Virus record (IMG/VR): IMGVR_UViG_3300025570_000088
Span: 1-27,512 of that record
DNA: 27,512 bases
Source of the DNA: a virus
Direction: 5' to 3' (one strand)
Position numbers and translations under genes: made by a program. Numbering within the stretch: position 1 is the first letter of the stretch; every line of letters begins with the position of its first letter. Positions 13,321 to 21,442 of this stretch are shown here, piece by piece. Below the pieces are notes generated by a model, which made no database searches, was not told the DNA's origin, and saw only the letters and a list, made by a program, of their open reading frames with translations.

Positions 13321-15758
13321 TAAAAGAAGTCCTCTAGTGATGCTCTCGGTTCAGAACTCCATCCAACTGCTGCCAGTATGGGTTCAAGTGGGTCAAGAAA
13401 AGTCTTAGAGTACTGCTTATCATAATCAATCTGAGGATTGACACCAATTTCTTTAGGCAAAGAAGTTGGAAATGATATTACATTCTCTCTAATACGATTA
13501 GGTAACTTGAGATAGACGAACTTAATCTTCTCGCCATCTTGCACCAGTTCATACTTATCAGTTAGACCTGCTTTCTTAACATAGTGATTATATAGAAGTG
13601 CACCACGAACGTGAATTGGTGTACCCTTACTATAAATTCTTTGTCTATCTTTATACTTAGTCAGATCCGAAATGCCTCTGGGAAATGCTACTGCTTCTGC
13701 GCCGAGTGAACTGAACTCTGCTTTAAACTTACGGATAAACGCTTGGACATCTTCTTCAGTGCCTTCGATAATAACCTTAAAGACTTCTTTGAACTTGGCA
13801 CGACACACCTGAGGAGTGCTTGACTTGATCGCTTCGATGCCCATCATCTTGAGTTTGGGTTCGGCGTACTGTACACCCTCATTGTTATGCACATTTAGAA
13901 TGTAACGCTTCTTCGCCATCCAGATACCGCGATCTGCAATCACCTCTCGTTCCATCACCATGCGATTGATATATGCGCCAGTGTCGTTCGCTAGTTTATC
14001 ATATGCACCAGCAATAACTTTCTCGAAATGCTCTGAACATATTTTATCAAGAAACTTAACAGGATCAGCAGGAGCGAACTTCGCGACCAGAGATGCCATG
14101 TTAATATACACTGAGTCAGTATCAATAGCAATAACATAATCTTTGTCAGACTTGAGGAGATTGTTCATCTCGTCGTTGACTGCTTTCTCTGCGGTCTTGA
14201 TAGCACGTTGACCAGACATAGTAACACCCTCGGCGATACGCTGATCGAAGTAGCGGAAGTACTTATTAGCAAGCGCACCGTAGAGACTGTTCATCAAAAT
14301 CTTAATTGCCATCTGCTGATTGTTTAGCGTTGCAATCTCATTCACTAGTTCCTTGGTAGGTTCGATCTCATACTTCTGCTGTGCCGCAAGCATATTCTTT
14401 TTGATACTTACACGATCATCATAGAACTTTCGAATCACGTTAGGAATCACGCCCTCTTTATCTTTGCGGAACGAAGCACCGTTAGCGGCAACGGCAGTAG
14501 GAATATCTTCGTCGTAACACATAGTCTCGGGCGACATATTGTATTGCACAATGATGTTAGGATAAAGAGACGCGAGGTCAAAAGATGTTACCCAGTCGTG
14601 TGAACCAACTTGTGGATCTTTAACATAACCACCGACAATACGACCTACATCATGATCGACAGGAGGTTTAGGTGGAATAATAACATTCTTCTTAATCAAC
14701 TGATTGTAGATGATAGAATCCCAGATAGAAGTTGTGCCGAACGTATCTGTATAGTTTACTTTAGACTGATATGCCATAGTAAGAGCAAGCGAGATTAGAC
14801 CCATCTTCTCTTCGAATCGGTGAATCAACTCTACGTCTTTAATGTTATAGTCGATGAACTTCTGATGATCCATTTTATAAAGAGTGTGAAGATTACCATA
14901 CTCTTCGTATGACAGTTTTGCTTCACCAAGTATAGTGTTAGCAACATGATCCAGTTTGTAGGACTCTTGCTCACCGTATGTAAGTTTGCCAAACTTCTTG
15001 AATAGATCGAGATAGTCGAGTTGCGAAATGCCTTCGAGATCATAAGACTGGTCAACACCGTACGCAGTTTTAATCTCACGAGCACGAACTATCTTCCATG
15101 GAGAGAATGCTTTTGTTGCATCGTCATTGATTACATTACGTACACGATTGACCAAATATGGAATATCGAACATCTTAGAATTCCAACCAGTTACGACATC
15201 AGGCGAGTTAGCACCCCACCAGTCCAAGAAAGCACGAAGAAGTGCCTTCTCATCGATCATCTTGAAGTACTCGACATTTAAGTCATTTAATGAAGAGTCG
15301 TAATCTTTAAGACCCCACACAACATAGGTATCGCTTTGATTGTTCTTGACACATATTGCAGTAACAGGATGTGCCGCCTCTTGAGGTTTAGGAAAACCTT
15401 GATCAGACTGCACCTCAATATCTAGGGAGCATACGTTGATAGTATCGCGATCCCATTTAATATCCTCTTGAGGGTATGCGGTACTAATGAATTGGGTTAC
15501 AAAGTTAGTTTGACCATGAACGTCGAAGTTCTTCACGCCATCGTATTGCTTAGAGAATTCAGTTGCTTCTTTCATGGAGTCAAACTGCATCGGTTCTACA
15601 GGAACACCATAAAGAGTATTGTATTTGCCAGTCGCCTTAGTTGATGTAACAAAAAGAGTAGGTTGATAAGGTACACGTAGTTGTACACGCTCACCGTTTT
15701 CGTATCCACGATAAAGTAATTTATTGCCGAATCGCGTCACATTAGTATAAAAATTCAT
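13320..15758 (-). CDS. 43: gp43-like family B DNA polymerase
   Basis: An 812-aa replicative polymerase with proofreading (T4 gp43 is 898 aa). The exonuclease motifs are intact: DIE at 113-115, [10 protein letters not shown] at 191-200, and YNIKD at 304-308. The polymerase motifs are intact: A (FDLASLYP, 393-400), B (KILMNSLYG, 486-494) and C (DTDS, 546-549), with KKRY downstream. The C-terminus ends ASLEDFF, like the clamp-binding tail of T4/RB69 polymerase. The open frame extends to 15794, but GGAGAACCT precedes the ATG at 15758 and the promoter -10 lies in the extension, so the shorter start is used. Confidence 0.97.
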   Translation of the reverse strand: MNFYTNVTRFGNKLLYRGYENGERVQLRVPYQPTLFVTSTKATGKYNTLYGVPVEPMQFDSMKEATEFSKQYDGVKNFDVHGQTNFVTQFISTAYPQEDIKWDRDTINVCSLDIEVQSDQGFPKPQEAAHPVTAICVKNNQSDTYVVWGLKDYDSSLNDLNVEYFKMIDEKALLRAFLDWWGANSPDVVTGWNSKMFDIPYLVNRVRNVINDDATKAFSPWKIVRAREIKTAYGVDQSYDLEGISQLDYLDLFKKFGKLTYGEQESYKLDHVANTILGEAKLSYEEYGNLHTLYKMDHQKFIDYNIKDVELIHRFEEKMGLISLALTMAYQSKVNYTDTFGTTSIWDSIIYNQLIKKNVIIPPKPPVDHDVGRIVGGYVKDPQVGSHDWVTSFDLASLYPNIIVQYNMSPETMCYDEDIPTAVAANGASFRKDKEGVIPNVIRKFYDDRVSIKKNMLAAQQKYEIEPTKELVNEIATLNNQQMAIKILMNSLYGALANKYFRYFDQRIAEGVTMSGQRAIKTAEKAVNDEMNNLLKSDKDYVIAIDTDSVYINMASLVAKFAPADPVKFLDKICSEHFEKVIAGAYDKLANDTGAYINRMVMEREVIADRGIWMAKKRYILNVHNNEGVQYAEPKLKMMGIEAIKSSTPQVCRAKFKEVFKVIIEGTEEDVQAFIRKFKAEFSSLGAEAVAFPRGISDLTKYKDRQRIYSKGTPIHVRGALLYNHYVKKAGLTDKYELVQDGEKIKFVYLKLPNRIRENVISFPTSLPKEIGVNPQIDYDKQYSKTFLDPLEPILAAVGWSSEPRASLEDFF

Positions 15759-15782
15759 AGGTTCTCCATAATATAAGATACC

Positions 15783-15811
15783 ATTATAACACACTTAATC
15801 GGGACATGCAA
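15783..15811 (-). promoter_or_regulatory. Extended -10 promoter for gp43
   Basis: TTGCAT (15811-15806), 17 nt, TATAAT (15788-15783) on the minus strand with TGTGT before the -10. The transcript would start near 15776, about 18 nt before the gp43 ATG. It is the same promoter type as the one before the primase-like gene, so polymerase and primase may be switched on together. Confidence 0.82.
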
Positions 15812-15816
15812 GCGAT

Positions 15817-16533
15817 TTATAATGTAACGAAGTGAAAGTTTGGATGGGTCTTTGAGTTGTAGTATCGTTCTTTTCCTTGGAATCTAGTTCTATCTGTTAC
15901 TGTGCAACCTTGACTCTCATCTATTAACTGAGTAATAGGACTATCAAGTACCACACTTGGTTTGGTGTGAGCATGAGAAACATTCACTGAAACACCTGTT
16001 TTGTTATCCATACCTTTCTTTGGCCAATAAACGTTGTATCGAATGTTGTTGTTTGCTCTACAGTATAAGTCAGTGACAGTATGAAGTATACTCATAGGTC
16101 CACGACAATTGTGCTTCTCGTCATTGATTACATGATCACAAAACATCTCTGCGACTTCTGGTATGACAGTATAACACTCAAGAGCAATACCAATATTACA
16201 AGTTGGCATCTCTGTGTATTTTAACATAATACGCCTGAACATGTCAACCTCTTCCGGAATTAAATATGCGTCATGTTCCATGATCCATAGACGTTCGCCA
16301 TTAGCGATTCGTCGCATGAGTCTGAAGGTTGAGTGTATGTGCGCTATCTCTTGAGGTGATCTATCTTTATGTTTTGATAACGTAAGATGTGGGAATAATG
16401 TATCTGGTGTGATGCACTGTATTACGTTTATGTTGAATACATCAGATACACTTTCAAAAGACTTGAGGGATAATTCGTTGTACTTAACTGCGAGTGGATT
16501 GTTTAGATCAACACCCATATATGCTTCAATCAT
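15817..16533 (-). CDS. Glycosyltransferase-like protein (GT-A type, GT25-like)
   Basis: A 238-aa protein. A Ser/Thr-Phe-Arg helix (HSTFRLMRRIANGERLW) leads into IMEHDAYLIP (Glu86, Asp88), the acidic metal-site block seen in GT25-like glycosyltransferases where a sugar nucleotide binds. The C-terminal part has NVSHAHTKPS, a possible second part of the active site. Acceptor and donor are unknown; lipopolysaccharide or a phage-modified glycan are options. AGGA precedes the ATG, whose first bases overlap the stop of a 9-codon ORF. The family call is from the local motif only. Confidence 0.6.
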   Translation of the reverse strand: MIEAYMGVDLNNPLAVKYNELSLKSFESVSDVFNINVIQCITPDTLFPHLTLSKHKDRSPQEIAHIHSTFRLMRRIANGERLWIMEHDAYLIPEEVDMFRRIMLKYTEMPTCNIGIALECYTVIPEVAEMFCDHVINDEKHNCRGPMSILHTVTDLYCRANNNIRYNVYWPKKGMDNKTGVSVNVSHAHTKPSVVLDSPITQLIDESQGCTVTDRTRFQGKERYYNSKTHPNFHFVTL

Positions 16534-16562
16534 TACTTCATCCTAAAGAGGTTGGGAGGCAT
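16533..16562 (-). promoter_or_regulatory. 9-codon leader ORF overlapping the glycosyltransferase start
   Basis: ATG at 16562 has GGAGG directly upstream and encodes MPPNLFRMK. Its TAA overlaps the glycosyltransferase ATG as TAATG. The ribosome site and the first codons pair with each other in the hairpin at 16554-16572. This looks like a translational control element or leader peptide; it is not shown to be expressed. Confidence 0.4.
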
Positions 16563-16572
16563 TTCACCTCCC
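16554..16572 (-). promoter_or_regulatory. GC-rich hairpin sequestering a ribosome site
   Basis: GGGAGG (16572-16567) pairs with CCTCCC (16559-16554) across a 7-nt loop. There is no T-run downstream on the minus strand, so a simple intrinsic terminator on that strand is unlikely. The 5' arm is a perfect Shine-Dalgarno sequence. On the plus strand the hairpin is followed by GAGTTTTG, so weak termination of plus-strand RNA is possible. Confidence 0.55.
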
Positions 16573-16580
16573 GAGTTTTG

Positions 16581-16673
16581 TTAGATTAGTGCTGTGATAG
16601 ATACAAACATTGCGACAGTACACATTGCTCCTACCAACCAAGAACCAACTTTGTCTACTTTAGACATGGTCAT
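16581..16673 (-). CDS. 30-aa membrane micro-protein
   Basis: A short ORF between hsp20 and the glycosyltransferase gene. The product begins MTMSKVDKVGSW and continues as one hydrophobic segment to the end (LVGAMCTVAMFVSITALI). A GGAG lies about 10 nt upstream. Charged N-terminus plus hydrophobic C-terminus fits a single-pass inner-membrane peptide. It is probably expressed with hsp20 from the late promoter. Confidence 0.65.
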   Translation of the reverse strand: MTMSKVDKVGSWLVGAMCTVAMFVSITALI

Positions 16674-16711
16674 TTCTTATTTTCTCCACGAAAATTATAC
16701 GATTAATTTGC

Positions 16712-17140
16712 TTAATTGATCTTAATTTTACGTGGACGCTTCTCTGCGGGCAATTCGACCTTTAGATTAACTACAAGGATTCCTTTGTCCAGAGTCGCTC
16801 CTACTACTTCTACATACTCAGAAAGTCGAAAAGTTCGTTGAAACTTCTTAGTGGAAATACCTTTGTGAAGGTACTCAACAGGCGCATCCACTTTTTGTTG
16901 ATTGCCTGCTATGTTCAAAGTTCTTTCGTCCTGCTCGATAACTAAATCATCCATCTCGAAACCCGCGACTGCTATCTCTATCACATAATCGAACTCGTTG
17001 ATTTTCACAACATTATGTGGAGGGTAAGTGTCCTTAGCATTTCTAGTTACAAAATCTAGTTCGTTAAACAGGTGGTCAAAACCCACAAATGATGCTCGTG
17101 GATATAGACTGGGTACTTTGATACTCGTTGCGTTCGTCAT
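16712..17140 (-). CDS. Small heat-shock protein (Hsp20/IbpA type)
   Basis: A 142-aa alpha-crystallin-domain chaperone. The N-terminal FxGFDHLFNEL resembles IbpA. The crystallin domain runs from about residue 35 (INEFDYVIEIAVAGF) to about 130, with the strand FQRTFRLSEYVEV and the GILVVNL motif. It ends with a short basic tail (RPRKIKIN). Such proteins hold unfolding proteins. T4-like marine phages often carry one, and its place here, transcribed from a late promoter (17204-17211), suggests use in late protein folding or assembly. GGAG precedes the ATG. Confidence 0.94.
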   Translation of the reverse strand: MTNATSIKVPSLYPRASFVGFDHLFNELDFVTRNAKDTYPPHNVVKINEFDYVIEIAVAGFEMDDLVIEQDERTLNIAGNQQKVDAPVEYLHKGISTKKFQRTFRLSEYVEVVGATLDKGILVVNLKVELPAEKRPRKIKIN

Positions 17141-17203
17141 AGTGCTTCTCCTTAATTAAAAGCAAGATTAAAATGTAGACCGGACCATCCGCATCTACGC
17201 TTC

Positions 17204-17211
17204 TATTTATA
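17204..17211 (-). promoter_or_regulatory. T4-type late promoter
   Basis: TATAAATA on the minus strand, the exact late-promoter -10 of T4 recognised by gp55 with the gp45 clamp. It is 64 nt upstream of hsp20 and directly after the stop of the 42-aa gene. gp55 and gp45 are both encoded in this window. It is the only exact match noticed by eye. Confidence 0.82.
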
Positions 17212-17216
17212 TTGAG

Positions 17217-17345
17217 TTACTTAACTCGATTTAAATAAAACTTGTACAAGTCCACATAGTATTGAAACTGTTTTGGACTGTGATCAGGATTAGGAAGTTG
17301 TCCGAAGAGTTCTTCCATCCTGTGAATATGTTGTTCTACTGTCAC
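17217..17345 (-). CDS. 42-aa protein downstream of regA
   Basis: A small ORF beginning with GTG that overlaps the regA stop as GTGA, with AGGT just upstream. The product contains MEELFGQLPNPD and FQYYVDLYKFYL, a pattern I associate with a tiny protein encoded beside regA in T4-like marine phages. It is probably translated by coupling to regA. Function is unknown. The late promoter for hsp20 begins right after its stop. Confidence 0.75.
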   Translation of the reverse strand: MTVEQHIHRMEELFGQLPNPDHSPKQFQYYVDLYKFYLNRVK

Positions 17346-17713
17346 TTGTTACCTATATTATACTTGGGACATAACTCCCATTCACTCTTTTCTTTGTGCG
17401 ATATAATCTTGATCTGTCTTAGCGGTGCGCATTCAGCAACCATCTCTTTATCGACAATGCTTACTAAACCCCAATCTGCTAACAACTGAGCAATACTATT
17501 TCTTCGTAGTAGATCCATCTCTTCTAAATTAGACTTCTTTCCATCTAGTAGAAACAGTTCTTTGAAGTGAACGATGAAGTACCTGCCTTGTTTGTGTAGT
17601 ATATGACAAGACTGAAACAGTTTATTTTCTTTGCGAGATGCGACACCCATTCGTGTCAGTGTCTCGCGCACTTTTAAGAAGTCATCGGGTTCTTGAAGAA
17701 TAACCTCTAACAT
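17342..17713 (-). CDS. regA: RegA translational repressor
   Basis: A 123-aa protein (T4 RegA is 122) that binds ribosome sites of early phage mRNAs and blocks translation, including its own. Blocks EPDDFLKVRETLTRMG, FQSCHILHKQGRYFIVHFKE, RRNSIAQLLADWGL and the C-terminal PKYNIGN match T4 RegA very closely. The frame is open to a GTG at 17746, but alignment with T4 RegA (MIEI... against MLEV...) points to the ATG at 17713, which has a weak ribosome site, as could suit self-regulation. If the GTG is used the protein gains 11 residues. Confidence 0.95.
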   Translation of the reverse strand: MLEVILQEPDDFLKVRETLTRMGVASRKENKLFQSCHILHKQGRYFIVHFKELFLLDGKKSNLEEMDLLRRNSIAQLLADWGLVSIVDKEMVAECAPLRQIKIISHKEKSEWELCPKYNIGNK

Positions 17714-17732
17714 ATCGGACGATGTCCATAAT

Positions 17733-18110
17733 TTAATTCCTTCCACCTTTATAGATCCTTTTTTTAATACTTACTATTTGGTCGGGTGTGAGGAGTTTAA
17801 GAGCAGACTTTGCTTTCTCGTTGCTATAACCATAATACTCTTTAACTGCATCCACGTCATCAGATTTGGTCGCTTTATCCCATTTAGAGAACCGCTTCCT
17901 CTTTCTAACTATATTTAGCAGAAAATGAAATTGTAGTTTTTTATCAATAGAGTAGTGCTGATTCATAGCATTAGCAACAGCAACCGTGTCAGGGAAGTAA
18001 GAAAGGGATCTATTTACCATATATGGAGCATAACCCTTCTCAGTCAGGTCATCTACCATCAGGTCTTTCTTACTTAGATTAATCGCCATCACATAATCAA
18101 AAGGGTTCAT
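17733..18110 (-). CDS. 62: gp62-like clamp-loader small subunit
   Basis: A 125-aa protein in the conserved slot between gp44 and regA. It begins NPFDYVMAINLSKKDL and contains YAPYMVNRSLSYFPDTV, which resembles gp62 of marine T4-like phages. T4 gp62 is 187 aa, so this is a short form. With gp44 it loads the gp45 clamp. A GTG at 18122 is in frame, but AGAGG is spaced for the ATG at 18110. It overlaps the exonuclease gene by 14 nt. Confidence 0.88.
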   Translation of the reverse strand: MNPFDYVMAINLSKKDLMVDDLTEKGYAPYMVNRSLSYFPDTVAVANAMNQHYSIDKKLQFHFLLNIVRKRKRFSKWDKATKSDDVDAVKEYYGYSNEKAKSALKLLTPDQIVSIKKRIYKGGRN

Positions 18111-18702
18111 TGTAGAATACACCTCTTAGCAACTGCTGTATTCTGAAAATGTCCATAGCGATATCGTGTGCAGGATTGTGAGCAATGAAGTCACCATCAT
18201 TAACGCCCTTGGGTACGAATGAGTTATTGATATTAATACCATGACCAATTGCGATACCTTCGATCATAGTACGTGTGTCACGAACATCGTAGAATCTGTA
18301 GGGTTCTGATGCACCCAACAAATTACATATAGATGTAGTGAGAACAGGATCAAACGAATTGCCACGAGTGTACACTAATTGACCCGGTGTCATTGTTGCT
18401 CGAAGAAACGCAGGCAGTTCTGTGATTGATGCGTCAGTTGACAGAGGTTTGAGTTGCGACATTGCCGCTTCTCCTTGCTTCTGCCACCATGCGAGTGTAT
18501 TCTTATCTATAATACGTCCATACTTCTCGACCTGCTCTTTAACATCAAACTTCATTATCTTAGCAAGACCAACTAAGTCCATATAAGAGTATGGTGTATC
18601 AGAAAGAAACATATCTTCGTCAACTGTCATGGCCGCCACGTTCACTACAGGAGCAGTATTCAAGTCAGTGCCTAATGTTTCATAATCATATATGTTAATC
18701 AT
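18097..18702 (-). CDS. DexA-like 3'-5' exonuclease (DEDDh)
   Basis: A 201-aa RNase-H-like exonuclease. Metal ligands are visible as DYE (Asp6, Glu8), NSFDP (Asp118) and AHDIAMD (His179, Asp184), the DEDDh arrangement. The AWWQKQGEAA block is typical of T4 DexA/exonuclease-VIII-like proteins (T4 DexA is 227 aa). It would degrade single-stranded DNA 3' to 5'. In T4 dexA is far from the clamp-loader genes; here it is between gp44 and gp62 and is joined to both by overlaps (TAATG with gp44). All catalytic residues are present. Confidence 0.9.
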   Translation of the reverse strand: MINIYDYETLGTDLNTAPVVNVAAMTVDEDMFLSDTPYSYMDLVGLAKIMKFDVKEQVEKYGRIIDKNTLAWWQKQGEAAMSQLKPLSTDASITELPAFLRATMTPGQLVYTRGNSFDPVLTTSICNLLGASEPYRFYDVRDTRTMIEGIAIGHGININNSFVPKGVNDGDFIAHNPAHDIAMDIFRIQQLLRGVFYNEPF

Positions 18703-19637
18703 TAGATCATCTCCACATTTGCCATTACTTCAGTCATACAAGCAACAATGTTTAACTCATGGTCAGCAACAAATGCCGCCTTGTATTGATAGTCAGCAAG
18801 AATTAATACTAACTGCGGAATAGATGACGGATCAACTCTATCATACATCTTGTCATATAGTGAACGGAAGATGGTCGAGGTATCTACATCAACATTATTA
18901 ACAACCCATGAGCGCATCTTCTTAAAGTCTTTTGCTTTCAGCGCGGCGAACAGTTGATCAACTTCACTATCAGTACTATCGATAGCAATAGAGTCTAGTT
19001 GACCACCCATTGAATAACGTTGACATTCATTAATCACACGTCTCCAGTCGGGAGCATGTTTCATAATCATGTTAGCAATCAGTTTATCACTGTACGTAAC
19101 ACCTTCGGTATCAAGAATTGTCTTGAGTCGTTCCATGAACTGACCACACAATTGACCCATGTCTTTCTTAGATGTATTGAATTCATATACACCACAGCGA
19201 GAATGGATAGGTTCGATGATACGGTTCTTGAAGTTACAAGTTAAGATGAATCTACAGTTGTCAGCAAACTCTTCGATGAAACCACGTAGTGCGGGTTGAG
19301 TTGATTGAGCATTAAGATAATCTGCCTCGTCTAGGATAACAACTTTAACGTCACCGCCAAGAGATACCGAAGATGCAAAGCGTCTAATCTTACCACGAAG
19401 TGTATCGATGTTACCATCTTCAGAACAGTTGACCACAATACAATCATAGTCTAGTTCTTTACATAGTGCTTTTGCTACAGTTGTTTTACCAAGACCAGCA
19501 GTACCAGTAAAAAGCATATTGGGCATCTCGCCGCCTTCTACGATTTTAAGGAATACGTCTTTTAGTTTTTTAGGAAGGATGGTGTCTTTAATTGTTTGTG
19601 GGCGATATTTCTCTACCCATAAAAAGTCTTTGCTCAT
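18702..19637 (-). CDS. 44: gp44-like clamp-loader ATPase
   Basis: A 311-aa AAA+ protein (T4 gp44 is 319 aa). The Walker A motif is GTAGLGKT (45-52), Walker B with the DEAD box is ILDEAD (101-106), and sensor residues lie in LTCNFKNRI with the SRC arginine finger (146-148). It forms the clamp loader with gp62 and opens the gp45 ring at primer ends and, in T4, for late transcription. GAGG precedes the ATG. It has its own promoter at 19677-19705, unlike a simple gp45-gp44 operon, because an FkbM gene is inserted upstream. Confidence 0.96.
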   Translation of the reverse strand: MSKDFLWVEKYRPQTIKDTILPKKLKDVFLKIVEGGEMPNMLFTGTAGLGKTTVAKALCKELDYDCIVVNCSEDGNIDTLRGKIRRFASSVSLGGDVKVVILDEADYLNAQSTQPALRGFIEEFADNCRFILTCNFKNRIIEPIHSRCGVYEFNTSKKDMGQLCGQFMERLKTILDTEGVTYSDKLIANMIMKHAPDWRRVINECQRYSMGGQLDSIAIDSTDSEVDQLFAALKAKDFKKMRSWVVNNVDVDTSTIFRSLYDKMYDRVDPSSIPQLVLILADYQYKAAFVADHELNIVACMTEVMANVEMI

Positions 19638-19676
19638 ATATGCCTCATAGTATAGTAAAATGCTTCAATAGTGTAT

Positions 19677-19705
19677 ATTATACACCATACGAAACAAAAA
19701 GTCAA
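19677..19705 (-). promoter_or_regulatory. Sigma-70 promoter for gp44
   Basis: TTGACT (19705-19700), 17 nt, TATAAT (19682-19677) on the minus strand. The -35 hexamer contains the TGA stop codon of the FkbM methyltransferase gene. The sequence before the -10 (GGTG) matches that at the gp55 promoter. Confidence 0.88.
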
Positions 19706-20541
19706 TCATTTAATTTCATAAAGTAAAAATCACCCCAGTTCGGGTTATAAGGTGGTATTTCTGCCGGCGGAATCTCAGAGTATCTTTCAAATTCTCTTGG
19801 ATGGTTTTCTTTAAACTCTAATAGACTAAAGTCACCAGATTTCCAGAATACATTATTCGAATAATCTGGCGACTTAAAGAACACAAGAGGATCAGATAAT
19901 GAATACACATACGTATCCATCGCAAAACCTATTACACTATAATCTAATCCATACAGTAAGTCAACTACTTCATTGTGCATATTTGATATTTCAATCTTTA
20001 ATACTGGATTGTTATTTTTTAATAACTCCTTTGCTCCCAGCAATAAATTATATTCACATCCTTCAACATCAATCTTCATATAAGAAACATTAGAGAAGTC
20101 AAATGAGTCTAAGGTTCTAGTAACTACTTTAGAAGAACCTATTCGTTTGCGAGAATCATTATCAATAGGAGGAATAAAATCAAGATGATTTGTTCTCCCA
20201 GTTCCCCTGTAAACAACAAGAGATGCAGTAGCATTATCGTCGCTTAACGCAAGTCTATGAGCGGTACAGTTATCATAGTTCTTTAAATTTTCCCTAAGAC
20301 AAAAATAATCATCACCGGGTTCGAAAGAATGTATTTCTCCGAAGTGTTTTACATATGAAACAGATTCAATGCCAGTACTAGCACCGCAGTCCAAATAAAC
20401 TTTATCAGGTCCGTAAATATCGCCAAGATTTAATTTATCAAGAACATGTCTCGATCTTCCAAATATATTAGCGATACCCGCATGTCTTCGATCTCTGACA
20501 AAATAGGGTTGACCATAAATCTTGTAGATTAGACTTAGCAC
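19702..20541 (-). CDS. FkbM-family methyltransferase
   Basis: A 279-aa SAM-dependent methyltransferase. Motif I is YLDCGASTGIES (49-60), followed by SFEP (72-75) and the FkbM-specific YMKIDVEGCEYNLLLGA (154-170), ending near PVLKIEI. FkbM enzymes often O-methylate sugars of glycans or natural products. The gene is AT-richer than its neighbours, starts with GTG and has no clear ribosome site. It splits gp45 from gp44, all of which suggests a recent gain. The substrate is unknown; a phage or host surface glycan is plausible. Confidence 0.88.
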   Translation of the reverse strand: MLSLIYKIYGQPYFVRDRRHAGIANIFGRSRHVLDKLNLGDIYGPDKVYLDCGASTGIESVSYVKHFGEIHSFEPGDDYFCLRENLKNYDNCTAHRLALSDDNATASLVVYRGTGRTNHLDFIPPIDNDSRKRIGSSKVVTRTLDSFDFSNVSYMKIDVEGCEYNLLLGAKELLKNNNPVLKIEISNMHNEVVDLLYGLDYSVIGFAMDTYVYSLSDPLVFFKSPDYSNNVFWKSGDFSLLEFKENHPREFERYSEIPPAEIPPYNPNWGDFYFMKLND

Positions 20542-20545
20542 AAAA

Positions 20546-20734
20546 TTATTCTACCGCTTGCGCCTGAGCATCTTCGACAATCTGAATCAATGCAATACAC
20601 TGATCACGCAACTGTCCAATAGTTGCTAGTTCTTCACCTTTAAATCCACCTCGGGCAGCAACTGTGTCGATTACTGCTACAGTTGATCGTGTAATACGAT
20701 TTGCCAGGTCTGTCATTTCTGCATTATTACTCAT
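20546..20734 (-). CDS. 62-aa unknown protein after the clamp gene
   Basis: A 62-aa helical protein (LANRITRSTVAVIDTVAARG, then IGQLRDQCIALIQIVEDA). The start is well supported by GGAGA at the end of gp45, two bases away. In T4 the gene after gp45 is rpbA (129 aa); this is not recognisable as RpbA. It could be a clamp- or polymerase-binding partner by position, but no domain is known. Confidence 0.8.
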   Translation of the reverse strand: MSNNAEMTDLANRITRSTVAVIDTVAARGGFKGEELATIGQLRDQCIALIQIVEDAQAQAVE

Positions 20735-20736
20735 TA

Positions 20737-21411
20737 CTATTCTCCGTAAGTACTAGATTTTTCGAGGGCGCACCAGTATTCGATGCCATTCTCTTTGTTC
20801 ACAAAATGTGAGATTAATTTCTTAGAAATACCAACTTCATAATCACCATCAATCATCTTGAGATTAGAGATGTTAAAGATAAAGTTAAACTTCTCTTCAG
20901 CAAATACTCCATCAACATCAATAGAATATACGTTTGATGTACGATCATTGTTATCGATCACAGACAATGATACAACACCATCAGATGCGGACACTGACAT
21001 TTCAGTATGACCAAGAACAGATGCCGCACGTTTGATACTGGATAGAGTGGCACTATCTAGTGTAAACTTAACTTCAGTCTCAGGCATAATGATATCTTTC
21101 GAAGGAGTAGTCAGCATATCAATATCAGAATAGAAGTACTTGATACGTGAGCGTCCAGCACTATCTGTTACAAGAACATAAGTGTCTTCGAACTTGAGTC
21201 GTGGTGAATCTACCAGAGATAGTACACTTAGGAACTCGCTTAGTTCATAGATACCAAATGTCTGAGGAAACGATACATCTAGTTCAACAGAACTTAGAAC
21301 GTTCTTTGCTTCTGATACAGTCTTGATTACATTGCCTTCAGTGATCACAATGTTTGGGTTGATAGTAGCATAGTTCTTGAGAACTTGCATTGTCTTTTCA
21401 GTTAATTCCAT
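20737..21411 (-). CDS. 45: gp45-like sliding clamp
   Basis: A 224-aa protein (T4 gp45 is 228 aa), which would trimerise around DNA. It tethers gp43 and, with gp55, activates late transcription. The two-domain beta/alpha pattern is visible, with segments ELSEFLSVLSLVDSPRLKFED and KFNFIFNISNLKMIDGDYEV matching the gp45 family. The position after gp46 and a dedicated promoter (21443-21471) fit strong expression. The leader has only a weak GAG ribosome site, so it could be a RegA target as in T4; this is inference. Confidence 0.93.
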   Translation of the reverse strand: MELTEKTMQVLKNYATINPNIVITEGNVIKTVSEAKNVLSSVELDVSFPQTFGIYELSEFLSVLSLVDSPRLKFEDTYVLVTDSAGRSRIKYFYSDIDMLTTPSKDIIMPETEVKFTLDSATLSSIKRAASVLGHTEMSVSASDGVVSLSVIDNNDRTSNVYSIDVDGVFAEEKFNFIFNISNLKMIDGDYEVGISKKLISHFVNKENGIEYWCALEKSSTYGE

Positions 21412-21442
21412 AATATATCTCAGTTTGTTTGTTTATGGGTGT

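Noticed and set aside
15759-15794. Upstream extension of gp43
   Set aside because: The promoter -10 lies in the extension and GGAGAACCT precedes the ATG at 15758, which also gives a normal family B N-terminus.
16694-16699. TATAAT after hsp20 as a promoter for the 30-aa peptide
   Set aside because: The hexamer is present, but the -35 position reads AGATCA, so support is too weak to list.
20546-20734. The 62-aa gene after gp45 as RpbA
   Set aside because: It is in the T4 rpbA position but half the length and shares no recognisable block with RpbA, so it is left as unknown.
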